Below are positions 9,935-18,184 of a stretch of DNA of 64,000 nt, piece by piece. Source of the DNA: Duganella sp. BJB476 (GTDB lineage: Bacteria > Pseudomonadota > Gammaproteobacteria > Burkholderiales > Burkholderiaceae_D); the NCBI RefSeq assembly GCF_003416895.1, contig NZ_QVIO01000003.1, forward strand, positions 248,001 to 312,000. The letters run 5' to 3'. Numbering within the stretch: the stretch's first letter is position 1; each line of letters starts with the position of its first letter. The position numbers were made by a program, and so were the translations under genes. A model generated the notes under the pieces. That model worked only from the letters and a program-made list of their open reading frames with translations. It ran no database searches and was not told where the DNA came from.

Positions 9935-10315
9935 TTACATCGCTTTACACTGCTTCAGTTCGCATTTCGCCATGAAAACTTTACCGTTTTCGCAAGTCAT
10001 GCGATACACCTCGACCGGTCCCGGTTCGCTCACCAAACCCGCACCCCAGCCGCCCGTGCAGCCCTGCTGCTTGGCCAGGCTTTCCACCGTCGCCGACGAG
10101 ACGCCGGCGCGGAACGGTACTTTCTGGATTTCGACGCCGTCCACATAGCCCAGCGGCGTGCCGTCGTCGGCCGTGGTGCGCGGCGCCGGCTTGCGCGGCG
10201 CAGGTTGCTCGTCGCGCGACTTGCCAAACGACGGCATCCCCGAGCAGCCGCTCAGCACCGAAGCGCCCAACAGCGCGCCCGCCCACACCAGCAGGACCAG
10301 CGGACGGCGGCTCAT
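9935..10315 (-). CDS. small lipoprotein of unknown function
   Basis: 126 residues. A signal peptide with lipobox LSGC (Cys at about residue 24) marks an exported lipoprotein, followed by a Pro/Lys/Arg-rich spacer and a C-terminal region with four cysteines (QQGCTGG, MTCENG, KCELKQC) that could form two disulfides. I do not recognise a family with certainty. The start codon overlaps the rpiA stop by one base (TGATG), so it is translated with rpiA, but a functional link is not evident. Confidence 0.75.
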   Translation of the reverse strand: MSRRPLVLLVWAGALLGASVLSGCSGMPSFGKSRDEQPAPRKPAPRTTADDGTPLGYVDGVEIQKVPFRAGVSSATVESLAKQQGCTGGWGAGLVSEPGPVEVYRMTCENGKVFMAKCELKQCKAM

Positions 10316-10992
10316 CAGAATTTCAGCGTCTTGACGCCGTCCGCCATGCCCAGCAGGCAGACGTTGGCGCCGCGCGCGGCGAACAGGCCGACCGCGATCA
10401 CGCCGACGATCTGGTTGATCTGCTGCTCCAGCGCCACCGGATCGGCGATCGCCAGGCCGGCCACGTCGATGATCATGCCGCCGTTGTCGGTGATGAAGGC
10501 TTCCTCGGTGCCCGGCTTCAGGCGCAGCTTGGGCGTGCCGCCCAGCTTGGCCAGCGCGCGGGTGACCGAGGCGCGCGCCATCGGCAGCACTTCCACCGGC
10601 AGCGGGAACTTGCCCATCACCTCGACCAGCTTGGAACCGTCGGCGATGCAGACGAACTGTTTCGACACCGAGGCGACGATCTTCTCGCGCGTCAGCGCCG
10701 CGCCGCCGCCCTTGATCATCGCACCGGCATTGGTGATCTCGTCGGCGCCGTCGATGTAGACGGCGATTTCCGGCACGTCGTTGAGGTCGAACACCTCGAT
10801 GCCGTGGCCGCGCAGGCGCGCCGCGGTCGCTTCGGACGAGGCCACCGCGCCCTTGATGCGGTGCTTGATCTTGGCCAGCTCATCGATGAAGAAGTTGGCG
10901 GTCGAGCCGGTGCCGACGCCGATGATCTCGTTTTCCACCACGTATTCGATGGCGGCGCGGGCTACGGCTTGTTTCAGTTCGTCTTGGGTCAT
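10315..10992 (-). CDS. rpiA: ribose-5-phosphate isomerase A
   Basis: 225 residues. Interconverts ribose-5-phosphate and ribulose-5-phosphate in the pentose phosphate pathway. Family motifs are present in order: [42 protein letters not shown] and the C-terminal [14 protein letters not shown]. Length and motifs are standard. Upstream, about 230 bases without a gene separate it from a divergent response regulator; the region next to the ATG is AT-richer and probably holds the promoter. Confidence 0.96.
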   Translation of the reverse strand: MTQDELKQAVARAAIEYVVENEIIGVGTGSTANFFIDELAKIKHRIKGAVASSEATAARLRGHGIEVFDLNDVPEIAVYIDGADEITNAGAMIKGGGAALTREKIVASVSKQFVCIADGSKLVEVMGKFPLPVEVLPMARASVTRALAKLGGTPKLRLKPGTEEAFITDNGGMIIDVAGLAIADPVALEQQINQIVGVIAVGLFAARGANVCLLGMADGVKTLKF

Positions 10993-11220
10993 GATGTTTC
11001 TATAAGAGAGAGAGGGGAATTCAATTCCGCTATTTTAACGGATCGCCCCTGTCCGCCACCGTTTTCGGCCAAAAATTGCGCCTAGACAACACCAATCCGG
11101 CGCCGGTGTCGCAGACTGGCACAAGCGCTGCGGCGACGCAACGATGGTTGCCAGCGACGGGGCGGGATATGCGAGAATGGTCGTCACGCAGGTCCTAAAA
11201 ACGATCGCCGGGGATGAGAC

Positions 11221-11592
11221 ATGACGCCTACCAAAACAGTCTTGATAGTCGATGACAGCCGCGTCTCGCGCCTGATGGCGCGCCAGTACATCACCGGCCT
11301 GCATGCCGACTGGATCGTCGAGGAAGCCGGCACCGGCGAGGAGTCGCTGCTCAAGGCGCGCGCCACGCCGCCGGACCTGATCCTGATGGACGTCAACATG
11401 CCCGGCATGGGCGGCATCGCCGCCGCCGAGCTGCTGCGGCAGGAATTCCCCGCCGTGCCGATCTCGCTGCTGACGGCCAATGTGCAATCGGCCACGCGCG
11501 ACCGCGCCACCCAGCTCGGCATCGGCTTCATGGAAAAACCGATCACCGAGGCGCGCATCGCGCAGCTGCTGTCCACGCTGGAAGCGGTCTGA
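11221..11592 (+). CDS. single-domain response regulator (CheY-like)
   Basis: 123 residues, one receiver domain and nothing else. Acidic pocket D11-D12, phosphoacceptor D57 (LILMDVNMPG), Thr at LLTAN and Lys106 (FMEKP) are all present. It is the first gene of a three-gene unit with a CheC-type phosphatase (2-base gap) and a diguanylate cyclase, so its phosphorylation is likely set by a kinase elsewhere and reset by the neighbouring phosphatase. It is not next to cheA here. Confidence 0.88.
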   Translation: MTPTKTVLIVDDSRVSRLMARQYITGLHADWIVEEAGTGEESLLKARATPPDLILMDVNMPGMGGIAAAELLRQEFPAVPISLLTANVQSATRDRATQLGIGFMEKPITEARIAQLLSTLEAV

Positions 11593-11594
11593 TC

Positions 11595-12221
11595 ATGTTC
11601 TCCCTGTCCGAACTGGAAAACGACGCGCTGATCGAGATCTTCAACATCGGCGTCGGCCAGGCGGCCGCCTCGATGAGCGCCATCGTCAACGAAGCGGTGC
11701 GCATGTCGGTGCCGTCGGTGAGCTTCATCAACCGCACCGAGGCCGCCCGCCTGCTCAACGGCAAGTCGCCCGAGGCCGAGAGCATCTGCGGCGTCAGCCA
11801 GCACTACGAGGGCGCGTTCGCGACCGAGGCCATCCTCATGTTCCCCGAGGATAAAAGCCTGGAGATCGTGCGCCTGATGGTGGGCGAATCGGTGCCGCTG
11901 AAGGAGCTGACCGAGATGGAGCAGGAGGCCATGTGCGAGATCGGCAACATCATCCTCAACTCCTGCGTCGGCACCTTGGCCAACATCTTCCAGCACGAGC
12001 TGCACGGCTCGCTGCCGCAATACCACATCGGCACCAGCGATGAAATCCTGGTCGCCTCCGGCAGCCTGCCCGACACCGTGGTGCTAATGCTGCACATCGA
12101 CTTCCTGCTGGAGAAGCACCAGATCCACGGCTACGTCGCCTTCGTGCTGGACGTCTCGGCGCTGCACGACCTGAAGGAGCAGATCAACCTCTACATCGCC
12201 CGCGCCATGGGCCAGGCATGA
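11595..12221 (+). CDS. cheC: CheC-type phosphatase (CheC/CheX/FliY family)
   Basis: 208 residues. Two copies of the CheC active-site pattern are visible: D-ALI-E14-IF-N17 with Pro40 22 residues later, and E111-AMC-E115-IG-N118. Family members hydrolyse the aspartyl phosphate of CheY-like receivers. Two intact sites, as in Thermotoga CheC, suggest an active enzyme whose substrate is probably the receiver encoded 2 bases upstream. The stop overlaps the next start (ATGATGA). CheC is uncommon in betaproteobacterial chemotaxis operons, so this seems a dedicated signalling module. Confidence 0.85.
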   Translation: MFSLSELENDALIEIFNIGVGQAAASMSAIVNEAVRMSVPSVSFINRTEAARLLNGKSPEAESICGVSQHYEGAFATEAILMFPEDKSLEIVRLMVGESVPLKELTEMEQEAMCEIGNIILNSCVGTLANIFQHELHGSLPQYHIGTSDEILVASGSLPDTVVLMLHIDFLLEKHQIHGYVAFVLDVSALHDLKEQINLYIARAMGQA

Positions 12222-13192
12222 TGAGTCCGTTGACCGAAGCCCACCGCCTGCATCTGCTGCACAGCGTGCTGTGCACGGTGAACCTGGGCGCCATCGTGCT
12301 CGACAACGAACGCCGCATCGTGCTGTGGAATTCCTGGATGATCAAGTATTCCGGCCTGGGGCACGAGAAGGTGCTCGGCGCCGATTTCTTCACCGTCTGC
12401 CCCGGCTTGCGCGGCGGCCGGGTCGAGGCGGCGATCCAGCAGGCGCTGTACAACAACTTCCCCTCGCTGCTGTCGCAAACGCTCAACAAGGCGCCGTTCG
12501 CGCTGTACGCCAGCCCGGTGGCGGCCGCCCGCAACGAGCGCATCCAGCAGGCGGTGGAGATCACGCCGATCGCGATCGAAGGCGCGCCGCGCCACTGCCT
12601 GATCCAGGTGAACGACGTCAGCATCGCGGTCGGCCGCGAGAAACTGCTGCGCGAGCAGGCCATGGTGCTGCGCTCGCAAACCTTCGCCGACGGCCTGACC
12701 GGCATCGCCAACCGCCGCCACTTCGACGTGGCGATCGAAAAGGAGCACCGGCGCGCCAAGCGCGGCGGCACGCCGCTGTCGCTGCTGATGATAGACATCG
12801 ACCACTTCAAGGCCTACAACGACTACTACGGCCACCAGAAGGGCGACCAGTGCCTGATCCAGGTGGCGGCCGCGCTGGCGGCCATGCTCAAGCGCCCGTG
12901 CGACCTGATGGCGCGCTACGGCGGCGAGGAGTTCGCCATGATCCTGCCGGAGACCGACGTCGAGCAGGCCACCATGATGGCCGAGGCGATCCGCGCCCGC
13001 GCCCAGGAGCTGGCCATCCCGCACGAGCGCAACGGCAGCGAGACGCGGCAGGTCACGATCAGCATCGGCCTCGCCACCCGCAAGGTCGATGCGGCGGTGG
13101 AGATCGAAGCGCTGATCGGCGCCGCCGACCGCGCGCTCTACCTCGCCAAGCGCAACGGCCGCAACCGCACCGAAGTGTTGCTGCCGGCCTGA
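12218..13192 (+). CDS. PAS-GGDEF diguanylate cyclase
   Basis: 324 residues from the ATG at 12218; the ATG at 12221 is equally possible. Residues about 10-140 form a PAS-like sensor (GAIVLDNERRIVLWNSWM) and 155-320 a GGDEF domain with signature GGEEF (235-239). An intact inhibitory site RPCD (226-229) lies exactly five residues before it, so the enzyme should be active in making c-di-GMP and subject to product inhibition. No membrane segment is seen, so it should be cytosolic. Overlap with the CheC-type gene indicates translation together. Confidence 0.92.
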   Translation: MMSPLTEAHRLHLLHSVLCTVNLGAIVLDNERRIVLWNSWMIKYSGLGHEKVLGADFFTVCPGLRGGRVEAAIQQALYNNFPSLLSQTLNKAPFALYASPVAAARNERIQQAVEITPIAIEGAPRHCLIQVNDVSIAVGREKLLREQAMVLRSQTFADGLTGIANRRHFDVAIEKEHRRAKRGGTPLSLLMIDIDHFKAYNDYYGHQKGDQCLIQVAAALAAMLKRPCDLMARYGGEEFAMILPETDVEQATMMAEAIRARAQELAIPHERNGSETRQVTISIGLATRKVDAAVEIEALIGAADRALYLAKRNGRNRTEVLLPA

Positions 13193-13266
13193 TATGCCGC
13201 GCGGCGCGCCTGTGCTAGAGTGCCTCCGCAGCCATGCAAAAACAATAATATTTTCGGAGACCTACG

Positions 13267-13674
13267 ATGAAAATCTTTGCACGCGCCAGCGCCGGCACCG
13301 ACCTGCTGCGCCTGGTTTTATGCGCCATCCTGTTCACCCACGGCGCCTACCGCTTCTACGAGGGAAGCAGCCCCATCCTGGGCCAGATCCTCGAGGAGGA
13401 AGGTTTCCCGGCCGGCAGCGGCACCCTGCTGGCCTATGCGGTCAACCTGGTCGAGACACTGGGTTCGGCGCTGTTGGCGCTGGGCATATTTACCTTGCCG
13501 GTGTGCGCCGCGCTGACTATCATCTACACCACCGGCATCATCCTGTTCCACCGCCACAACGGCTTCTTCGTGGTCGGGCCGGGCACCGGCGGCTGGGAGT
13601 ACAGCGCGCTGCTGATCACCTGCCTGCTGACCACCGCCTGGGAAGAGTTGAAGCAGAAAATCCCCGTACGATAA
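13267..13674 (+). CDS. DoxX family membrane protein
   Basis: 135 residues with about four membrane segments. The N-terminal LLRLVLCAILFTHGAYRFYEG and the central LLAYAVNLVETLGSALLALG match the DoxX/SURF4-like fold. Role is not settled for this family; members have been tied to quinone or sulfur redox and to envelope stress. GGAGA sits 7 bases upstream of the ATG. A TAGAGT box and AT-rich stretch upstream (13213-13260) may be the promoter. Confidence 0.8.
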   Translation: MKIFARASAGTDLLRLVLCAILFTHGAYRFYEGSSPILGQILEEEGFPAGSGTLLAYAVNLVETLGSALLALGIFTLPVCAALTIIYTTGIILFHRHNGFFVVGPGTGGWEYSALLITCLLTTAWEELKQKIPVR

Positions 13675-13695
13675 ACGTCTACACCGAGGATCACC

Positions 13696-14166
13696 ATGCG
13701 CAAAGTCACCGTTTTATTGGCAGCCTGTAGCGCAATCTTGTCCGTCCACGCGGCGCCGCTGGAGCAGCTGTCCTGGCTGAGCGGCTGCTGGGTCGACCCG
13801 GGCGGCGAGGCCGGGTCCGGCGAGCAGTGGACCACGCTGGCCGGCGGCTCCATGCTGGGCATGGGCCGCACCGTCAAGGGCGGCAAGCTGGTCACGTATG
13901 AATTCATGCGCATCGCCGACGGCGGCGACGGCAAGGCGGTGTTCCACGCGCAGCCGGCCGGCAAGCCGGCGGCCAGCTTCGGCGCCATCGCGCTGGGCGC
14001 CACCGAAGTGGTGTTTGAAAACCTGGAACACGATTTTCCGCAGCGCGTGATCTACCGCTACGAAGCGCCGGCGACGCTGCGCGCCAGCATCGAAGGCATG
14101 CGCAACGGCGCGCTCAAGCGCATCGAGTTCCCGCTGGTGCGCGGCGCCTGCGGAGGCACCCTATGA
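13696..14166 (+). CDS. exported DUF6265-like protein
   Basis: 156 residues with a signal peptide (cut after VHA, about residue 19). The mature protein begins LEQLSWLSGCWVDPGG and contains EQWTTLAGGSMLGMGRTV and ENLEHDFPQRVIYRY, the pattern of the small lipocalin-like family DUF6265. Such proteins are periplasmic beta-barrels of unknown ligand. It lies 21 bases after doxX and overlaps the next gene by 4 bases, so the three are probably one transcript. Confidence 0.78.
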   Translation: MRKVTVLLAACSAILSVHAAPLEQLSWLSGCWVDPGGEAGSGEQWTTLAGGSMLGMGRTVKGGKLVTYEFMRIADGGDGKAVFHAQPAGKPAASFGAIALGATEVVFENLEHDFPQRVIYRYEAPATLRASIEGMRNGALKRIEFPLVRGACGGTL

Positions 14167-14591
14167 CGCAGCTGGCGCCCAACCGTTCGATCCAGGACGT
14201 GATGGTGATCCCGGTGCTGCACTACCAGGATGTGGCGGTGGCGGCGCAATGGCTGTGCGAGGCGTTCGGCTTCAGCGAGCGGCTGCGCATCGGCGACCAC
14301 CGCATCCAGCTCGACATCGCCGGCGGCGGCGGCGCGGTGGTGGTGGCGCAGCGGCCCGCGCCGGCGCCGCCCTGCCCCCATCCCTGCCACTCGATCATGG
14401 TGCGCATCAGCGACATCGACCAGCACTACAAGCGCGCCATGGCCGCCAAGGCGCGCTCGCTCAGTCCGCCGACCGGCTATCCGTTCGGCGAGCGGCAGTA
14501 TTCGGTGGCCGATCCGGGCGGGCATGTGTGGACCTTCACGCAGACCATCGCCGACGTCGATCCGGCCGCCTGGGGCGGCACGCTACTTTAA
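14163..14591 (+). CDS. VOC family (glyoxalase/bleomycin-resistance-like) protein
   Basis: 142 residues with a single vicinal-oxygen-chelate domain: PVLHYQDVAVAAQWLCEAFGF at the start, HPCHSIMVRISDIDQHY in the middle and FGERQYSVADPGGHVWTFTQ at the end. The fold binds a metal in many members, but the reaction cannot be told. A short Ala/Pro-rich stretch (APAPPCPHPC) is unusual. Start overlaps the DUF6265 stop (ATGA-type), and it converges on the AraC gene. Confidence 0.85.
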   Translation: MTQLAPNRSIQDVMVIPVLHYQDVAVAAQWLCEAFGFSERLRIGDHRIQLDIAGGGGAVVVAQRPAPAPPCPHPCHSIMVRISDIDQHYKRAMAAKARSLSPPTGYPFGERQYSVADPGGHVWTFTQTIADVDPAAWGGTLL

Positions 14592-14616
14592 CCCCGGGGT
14601 CAGGTCCAGATGCGGT
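14589..14616. repeat. possible half copy of the 36.9-kb inverted repeat
   Basis: TAACCCCGGGGTCAGGTC begins at the stop codon of the VOC gene and resembles the first arm of the long inverted repeat at 36872, where TAACCCGGGGGTCAAGTC also begins at a stop codon. Only one arm is seen here and similarity fades after about 17 bases. The match may be chance or the remnant of a palindromic element. Confidence 0.35.
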
Positions 14617-15448
14617 AGATCCAGTAGCTTTCGTCTTCGGACTTCATGATGCGCGCCAGTTCGTGCGGACTGTGGCCGGTGATCTCGCGCGCCTCGCGGC
14701 AGAGGTGGGCCTGGTCGGAATAGCCGCCGCGCGCGGCCACGTCGGACCACACCACCCGCCCCGCCAGGAACTCGTCGCGGGCGTCGAAGAAGGATTGCTC
14801 GGCGCGCTGTAGGCGCAGCAGCTTGCGCATCGGCTGGCCGGCGCGCGCCTTGATGTGGCGCTCGATGCTGCGCACGCCGCGACCGAGCGCGGTATCGGCC
14901 ACCTGCCACGCCAGGTGGCGCACCCAGTCGCTCGCCGTCGCAGCGGGGCCGCCGGGACGCGCAGCCTGCCAGCGCGGGGCCAGGAACGCTTCCAGCACCG
15001 CCAGCCGCGCCGCATCGTCGGCCGCGGCCAGCAACGCCTCGGACATCGCGCCCCACTCAGGCCCCAGCACCTGCCCGACATCATCCCAGCGATTGACCCA
15101 GGCCGGCACGTCGATGCCGCTCAGCGCATGCATGGCCTGCGGATAAAACATCACCATCAGTATCCGCACCGGCCCCGGATTGTAGGTCGCCATCGGCCGC
15201 GTCTGCGGGCCGACGAACACGGCGCGCACTTCGGTCTTCGGTATCCCGGGCGGCTGCACCACCTCGGCCTCGCCCTCGATGAACCAGGTGATCGAGCAAT
15301 GCGGCGTGGCCGGGAAGTGATTGAAGCGATCCGCCGGATCCGTCAGCGGCTGCTCCACCGTGCTGCGCGTGATGTAGGCGCGCACGCAGGAGGCCAGCGC
15401 GAAAGGCGGCACGATCAAACGCGTCAGGGAAGGTTCGGTGTTGGACAT
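14600..15448 (-). CDS. AraC family transcriptional regulator
   Basis: 282 residues. The N-terminal half (about 1-150, with HFPATPHCSITWFIEGE and VFVGPQTRPM) is the sensor type seen in AraC proteins with a DUF6597-like domain. The C-terminal half holds the two helix-turn-helix units (SIERHIKARAGQPMRKLLRL and WSDVAARGGYSDQAHLCREA, ending GHSPHELAR). It is divergent from the P450 gene with 91 bases between starts, so control of that P450 unit is the simplest guess. Ligand unknown. Confidence 0.88.
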   Translation of the reverse strand: MSNTEPSLTRLIVPPFALASCVRAYITRSTVEQPLTDPADRFNHFPATPHCSITWFIEGEAEVVQPPGIPKTEVRAVFVGPQTRPMATYNPGPVRILMVMFYPQAMHALSGIDVPAWVNRWDDVGQVLGPEWGAMSEALLAAADDAARLAVLEAFLAPRWQAARPGGPAATASDWVRHLAWQVADTALGRGVRSIERHIKARAGQPMRKLLRLQRAEQSFFDARDEFLAGRVVWSDVAARGGYSDQAHLCREAREITGHSPHELARIMKSEDESYWIYRIWT

Positions 15449-15539
15449 TTGTAAAGTTTATACCAAAGCTGTCGCAAACGTTCAATACGCGCCGGCGGCG
15501 GCACGGCATAGTGAGGCATCGTCACTCAAGGAAGCCGCC

Positions 15540-16976
15540 ATGGAACACACGATCACCGCCCCAGCCGCCCACCAGCTGCGCACCATCGAAAGCCTGCCGG
15601 GGCCGCGCCCCTGGCCGCTGATGGGCAACCTGCCGAACATGAAGCTCGATAAGATCCACCGCAGCGTCGAGGAATGGAGCAAGCGCTACGGGTCCATGTT
15701 CAAGATCAACATCGGCCCGGTACCGATGGTGGTGCTGGCCGATCACGAGTTGGTCAACGCCGCGCTGCGCGACCGGCCGGACGGCTTCCGCCGCCCTTCC
15801 ATCACGGCCGAGGTGTCTAACGAGATGGGTGGCCGCCCCGGCCTGTTCCTGGCCGAAGGGGCAGCCTGGCGCAACCAGCGCCGCATGGTGATGACCGCGC
15901 TGGCGCCGCATGCGGTGAAGGCCTACTTTCCTTCGCTGGTATCGGTCGGCCTGCGGCTGCAACGGCGCTGGCGCCAGGCCGCGCGCGATGGCAGCGCGAT
16001 CGACCTGACCGAGGACCTGAAGCGCTTCAGCGTCGACGTCGTCGCCGGCCTGGCCTTCGGCAGCGACGTCAACACCATCGACGGCGGCGAGGACGTGATC
16101 CAGCGCCACATGGATGCGATCCTGCCGGAAGTGTCGCGCCGCTCGTTCGCGCTGTTCCCCTACTGGCGCTACGTCAAGCTGCCGCGCGACCGCAGGCTGG
16201 ACGTATGCAGGAGGGAACTGGACAAGGCGGTCGACGAACTGATCGCCACCGCGCGCACGCGTCTGGCTGCCGAACCGCAGCGGCGCGAACGTCCCGCCAA
16301 CTTGCTCGAAGCGATGATCTGCGCCGCCGACGAAGGCGACAGCGGCGTCGACGATGTCGCCGTGGCCGGCAACGTCACCACCCTGCTGCTGGCCGGCGAG
16401 GACACCACCAGCAACACGCTGGCGTGGATGCTGTACCTGCTGCAAAAGAACCCGGCCGCGCTGCGCAAGGCGCGCGAGGAAGTGCTGCGCATCGCGCCCG
16501 ACACGGCCGCCTTCACCATCGAGCAAATGGATGCGCTGGACTACCTGGACGCCTGCGCCCAGGAGGCCATGCGTTTGAAACCGGTGGCGCCCTTCCTGCC
16601 GCTGGAAGCCTTGCGCGACAGCGTGATCGGCGACGTGCAGATTCCCAAGGGCGGCCTGGTATGGTGCGTGATGCGCCATGACAGCGTCAGCGAAAGCCAC
16701 GTGCCGCAGGCCGACCAGTTTGATCCCGAGCGCTGGCTGAAAAAAGGCGACGGCGCGATGGACAAGCATGTGTCGATGCCGTTCGGCTCCGGCGTGCGCA
16801 CTTGCCCTGGGCGATATCTGGCGCTGCTGGAAATCAAACTGGCCGGCTCTATGCTGCTCAGCAGCTTCGACATCGCTACGCTGGACACGGTGGACGGCAA
16901 GGAGCCGGACGAGCTGATGGCCTTTACGATGTCGCCGGTCGGCCTGCGCATGCAGCTGCGCGAGCGCATCGCGTAA
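15540..16976 (+). CDS. cytochrome P450
   Basis: 478 residues from the ATG at 15540, which has AAGGAA 9 bases upstream; the frame is open further up but lacks a ribosome site. Family marks in order: N-terminal LPGPRPWPLMGNLP, I-helix AGEDTT with acid-alcohol pair, K-helix EAMRLKP (ExxR), and heme loop FGSGVRTCPG with Cys422 as thiolate ligand. No N-terminal anchor is seen, so it is soluble. It looks like the CYP102/long-chain fatty-acid hydroxylase type of sequence, without a fused reductase, so a separate redox partner is needed. Substrate unknown. A putative heme membrane protein follows after 5 bases. Confidence 0.93.
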   Translation: MEHTITAPAAHQLRTIESLPGPRPWPLMGNLPNMKLDKIHRSVEEWSKRYGSMFKINIGPVPMVVLADHELVNAALRDRPDGFRRPSITAEVSNEMGGRPGLFLAEGAAWRNQRRMVMTALAPHAVKAYFPSLVSVGLRLQRRWRQAARDGSAIDLTEDLKRFSVDVVAGLAFGSDVNTIDGGEDVIQRHMDAILPEVSRRSFALFPYWRYVKLPRDRRLDVCRRELDKAVDELIATARTRLAAEPQRRERPANLLEAMICAADEGDSGVDDVAVAGNVTTLLLAGEDTTSNTLAWMLYLLQKNPAALRKAREEVLRIAPDTAAFTIEQMDALDYLDACAQEAMRLKPVAPFLPLEALRDSVIGDVQIPKGGLVWCVMRHDSVSESHVPQADQFDPERWLKKGDGAMDKHVSMPFGSGVRTCPGRYLALLEIKLAGSMLLSSFDIATLDTVDGKEPDELMAFTMSPVGLRMQLRERIA

Positions 16977-16981
16977 GCACC

Positions 16982-17602
16982 ATGCTGCACAAGATCCATC
17001 GCACGGGCGCCGGTGTACTCGGCGCTTTCTTGACGCTGCATTTGTTCAACCACCTGCTGGCGATCGGCAGCCCGGAGGCGCACATCCACTTCATGGAGGC
17101 GTTTCGGGCCGTGTACCGCAACCGGGTGGTTGAAGTCATCCTGCTGCTGTGCGTCGCCAGCCAGGTCGGCAGTGGCTTGACCTTCGTCCGCCGCCGCTGG
17201 CGCGACCGGCACGAAGGACTCGACCTGTTGCAGCTTGGCTCAGGGCTGTACCTGGCGTTCTTCCTGCTGGTGCACGTGGGCGCGGTGCTGGCCGGGCGCA
17301 TGCAGCTCGGGCTGGATACGAACTTCTACTATGCCGCCGCCGGCCTGCACGTGCTGCCGTATCGCTACTTCTTCATGCCCTACTACTTCCTTGCCGTGCT
17401 GGCGATCACGGTCCATCTGGCGCGGGCGCTGCACTGGCTGGCGCACGACCGCCTGGGCGCGGGGGCGATGCGCATCGCCACGACGCTGCTGATGGTCTCC
17501 GGCTTCACTGCCGCCACGCTGATCGTCGCGGCCTTCTCCGGCGCGCTGTATGAGGTAACGGTGCCGGCGAAATACCTCGCCACATTTGTGTTGGGCGGCT
17601 GA
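16982..17602 (+). CDS. membrane protein resembling SdhC/fumarate reductase cytochrome b subunits
   Basis: 206 residues with about five membrane helices. The opening HKIHRTGAGVLGAFLTLHLFNH recalls the HRxTG...H signature of cytochrome b subunits of succinate dehydrogenase, and further histidines sit in or near helices (H20, H24, H98, H145, H151), which could ligate heme b. I do not recognise a named family with certainty. The gene starts 5 bases after the P450 stop, so the two are almost surely co-expressed; an electron-transfer or membrane-docking role for the P450 is a guess. Confidence 0.6.
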   Translation: MLHKIHRTGAGVLGAFLTLHLFNHLLAIGSPEAHIHFMEAFRAVYRNRVVEVILLLCVASQVGSGLTFVRRRWRDRHEGLDLLQLGSGLYLAFFLLVHVGAVLAGRMQLGLDTNFYYAAAGLHVLPYRYFFMPYYFLAVLAITVHLARALHWLAHDRLGAGAMRIATTLLMVSGFTAATLIVAAFSGALYEVTVPAKYLATFVLGG

Positions 17603-17650
17603 GCGTATATACTTCGGCGCTGAAGACCCAGTCACCAATGAAAGAAGTTT

Positions 17651-18166
17651 ATGAAGATGCTGTCTCGCGTTGACGCGAACGTCGCTGTCGAAATCAATCG
17701 GCAGTTTCCGCAATTGAAGCAAATCAGGGAGTTGGACTCGGACGGCGGCATGGAGCGCCTGGCGATCTCCGTGTTCGACCACTGGCTCGACGACGAGAGC
17801 GAATGGCATCTGCTGGACTGTTTCGAAGGCCAGGAGCGCGTACAGCGCAACAAGAAGTTCGAGCAGCACTGGGCGGCGCTGTTCGACCTGACGCCGGTCT
17901 ACACGCTGCGCTACCGCGGCCGCTGGCCGGCCAAGGCTAAGCCGGTACTGAAACGCTACACCGACCGCGAAGGCTTCCTGCGCCAGTCGCGCTTCAACGA
18001 CTACGGCGTGCCGTCGCAATTCATCATCCTGCCGGAGCTGGGCTGCATCTACGCGGCGGGCTGGGACGATACCAACATCCTGTACTTCAAAAACCGTGAG
18101 CAAGCGGCGCCGATACTGGAACTCGCCGCCAAAGCGGGCCTGCATTCCTTGAATCCCAACCGCTGA
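17651..18166 (+). CDS. hypothetical protein
   Basis: 171 residues, soluble, acidic-to-neutral, no signal peptide or membrane segment. Contains WLDDESEWHLLDCF, a central YRGRWPAKAKPVLKRYTDREGF and LPELGCIYAAGWDDTN. I do not recognise the family. Normal codon usage and a purine-rich stretch (GAAAGAAG) upstream support it as a real gene. It stands alone between the P450 unit and a convergent unknown gene 18 bases away. The ATG at 17657 is an alternative start. Confidence 0.7.
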   Translation: MKMLSRVDANVAVEINRQFPQLKQIRELDSDGGMERLAISVFDHWLDDESEWHLLDCFEGQERVQRNKKFEQHWAALFDLTPVYTLRYRGRWPAKAKPVLKRYTDREGFLRQSRFNDYGVPSQFIILPELGCIYAAGWDDTNILYFKNREQAAPILELAAKAGLHSLNPNR

Positions 18167-18184
18167 TACGCTCGCTTAACCGCG

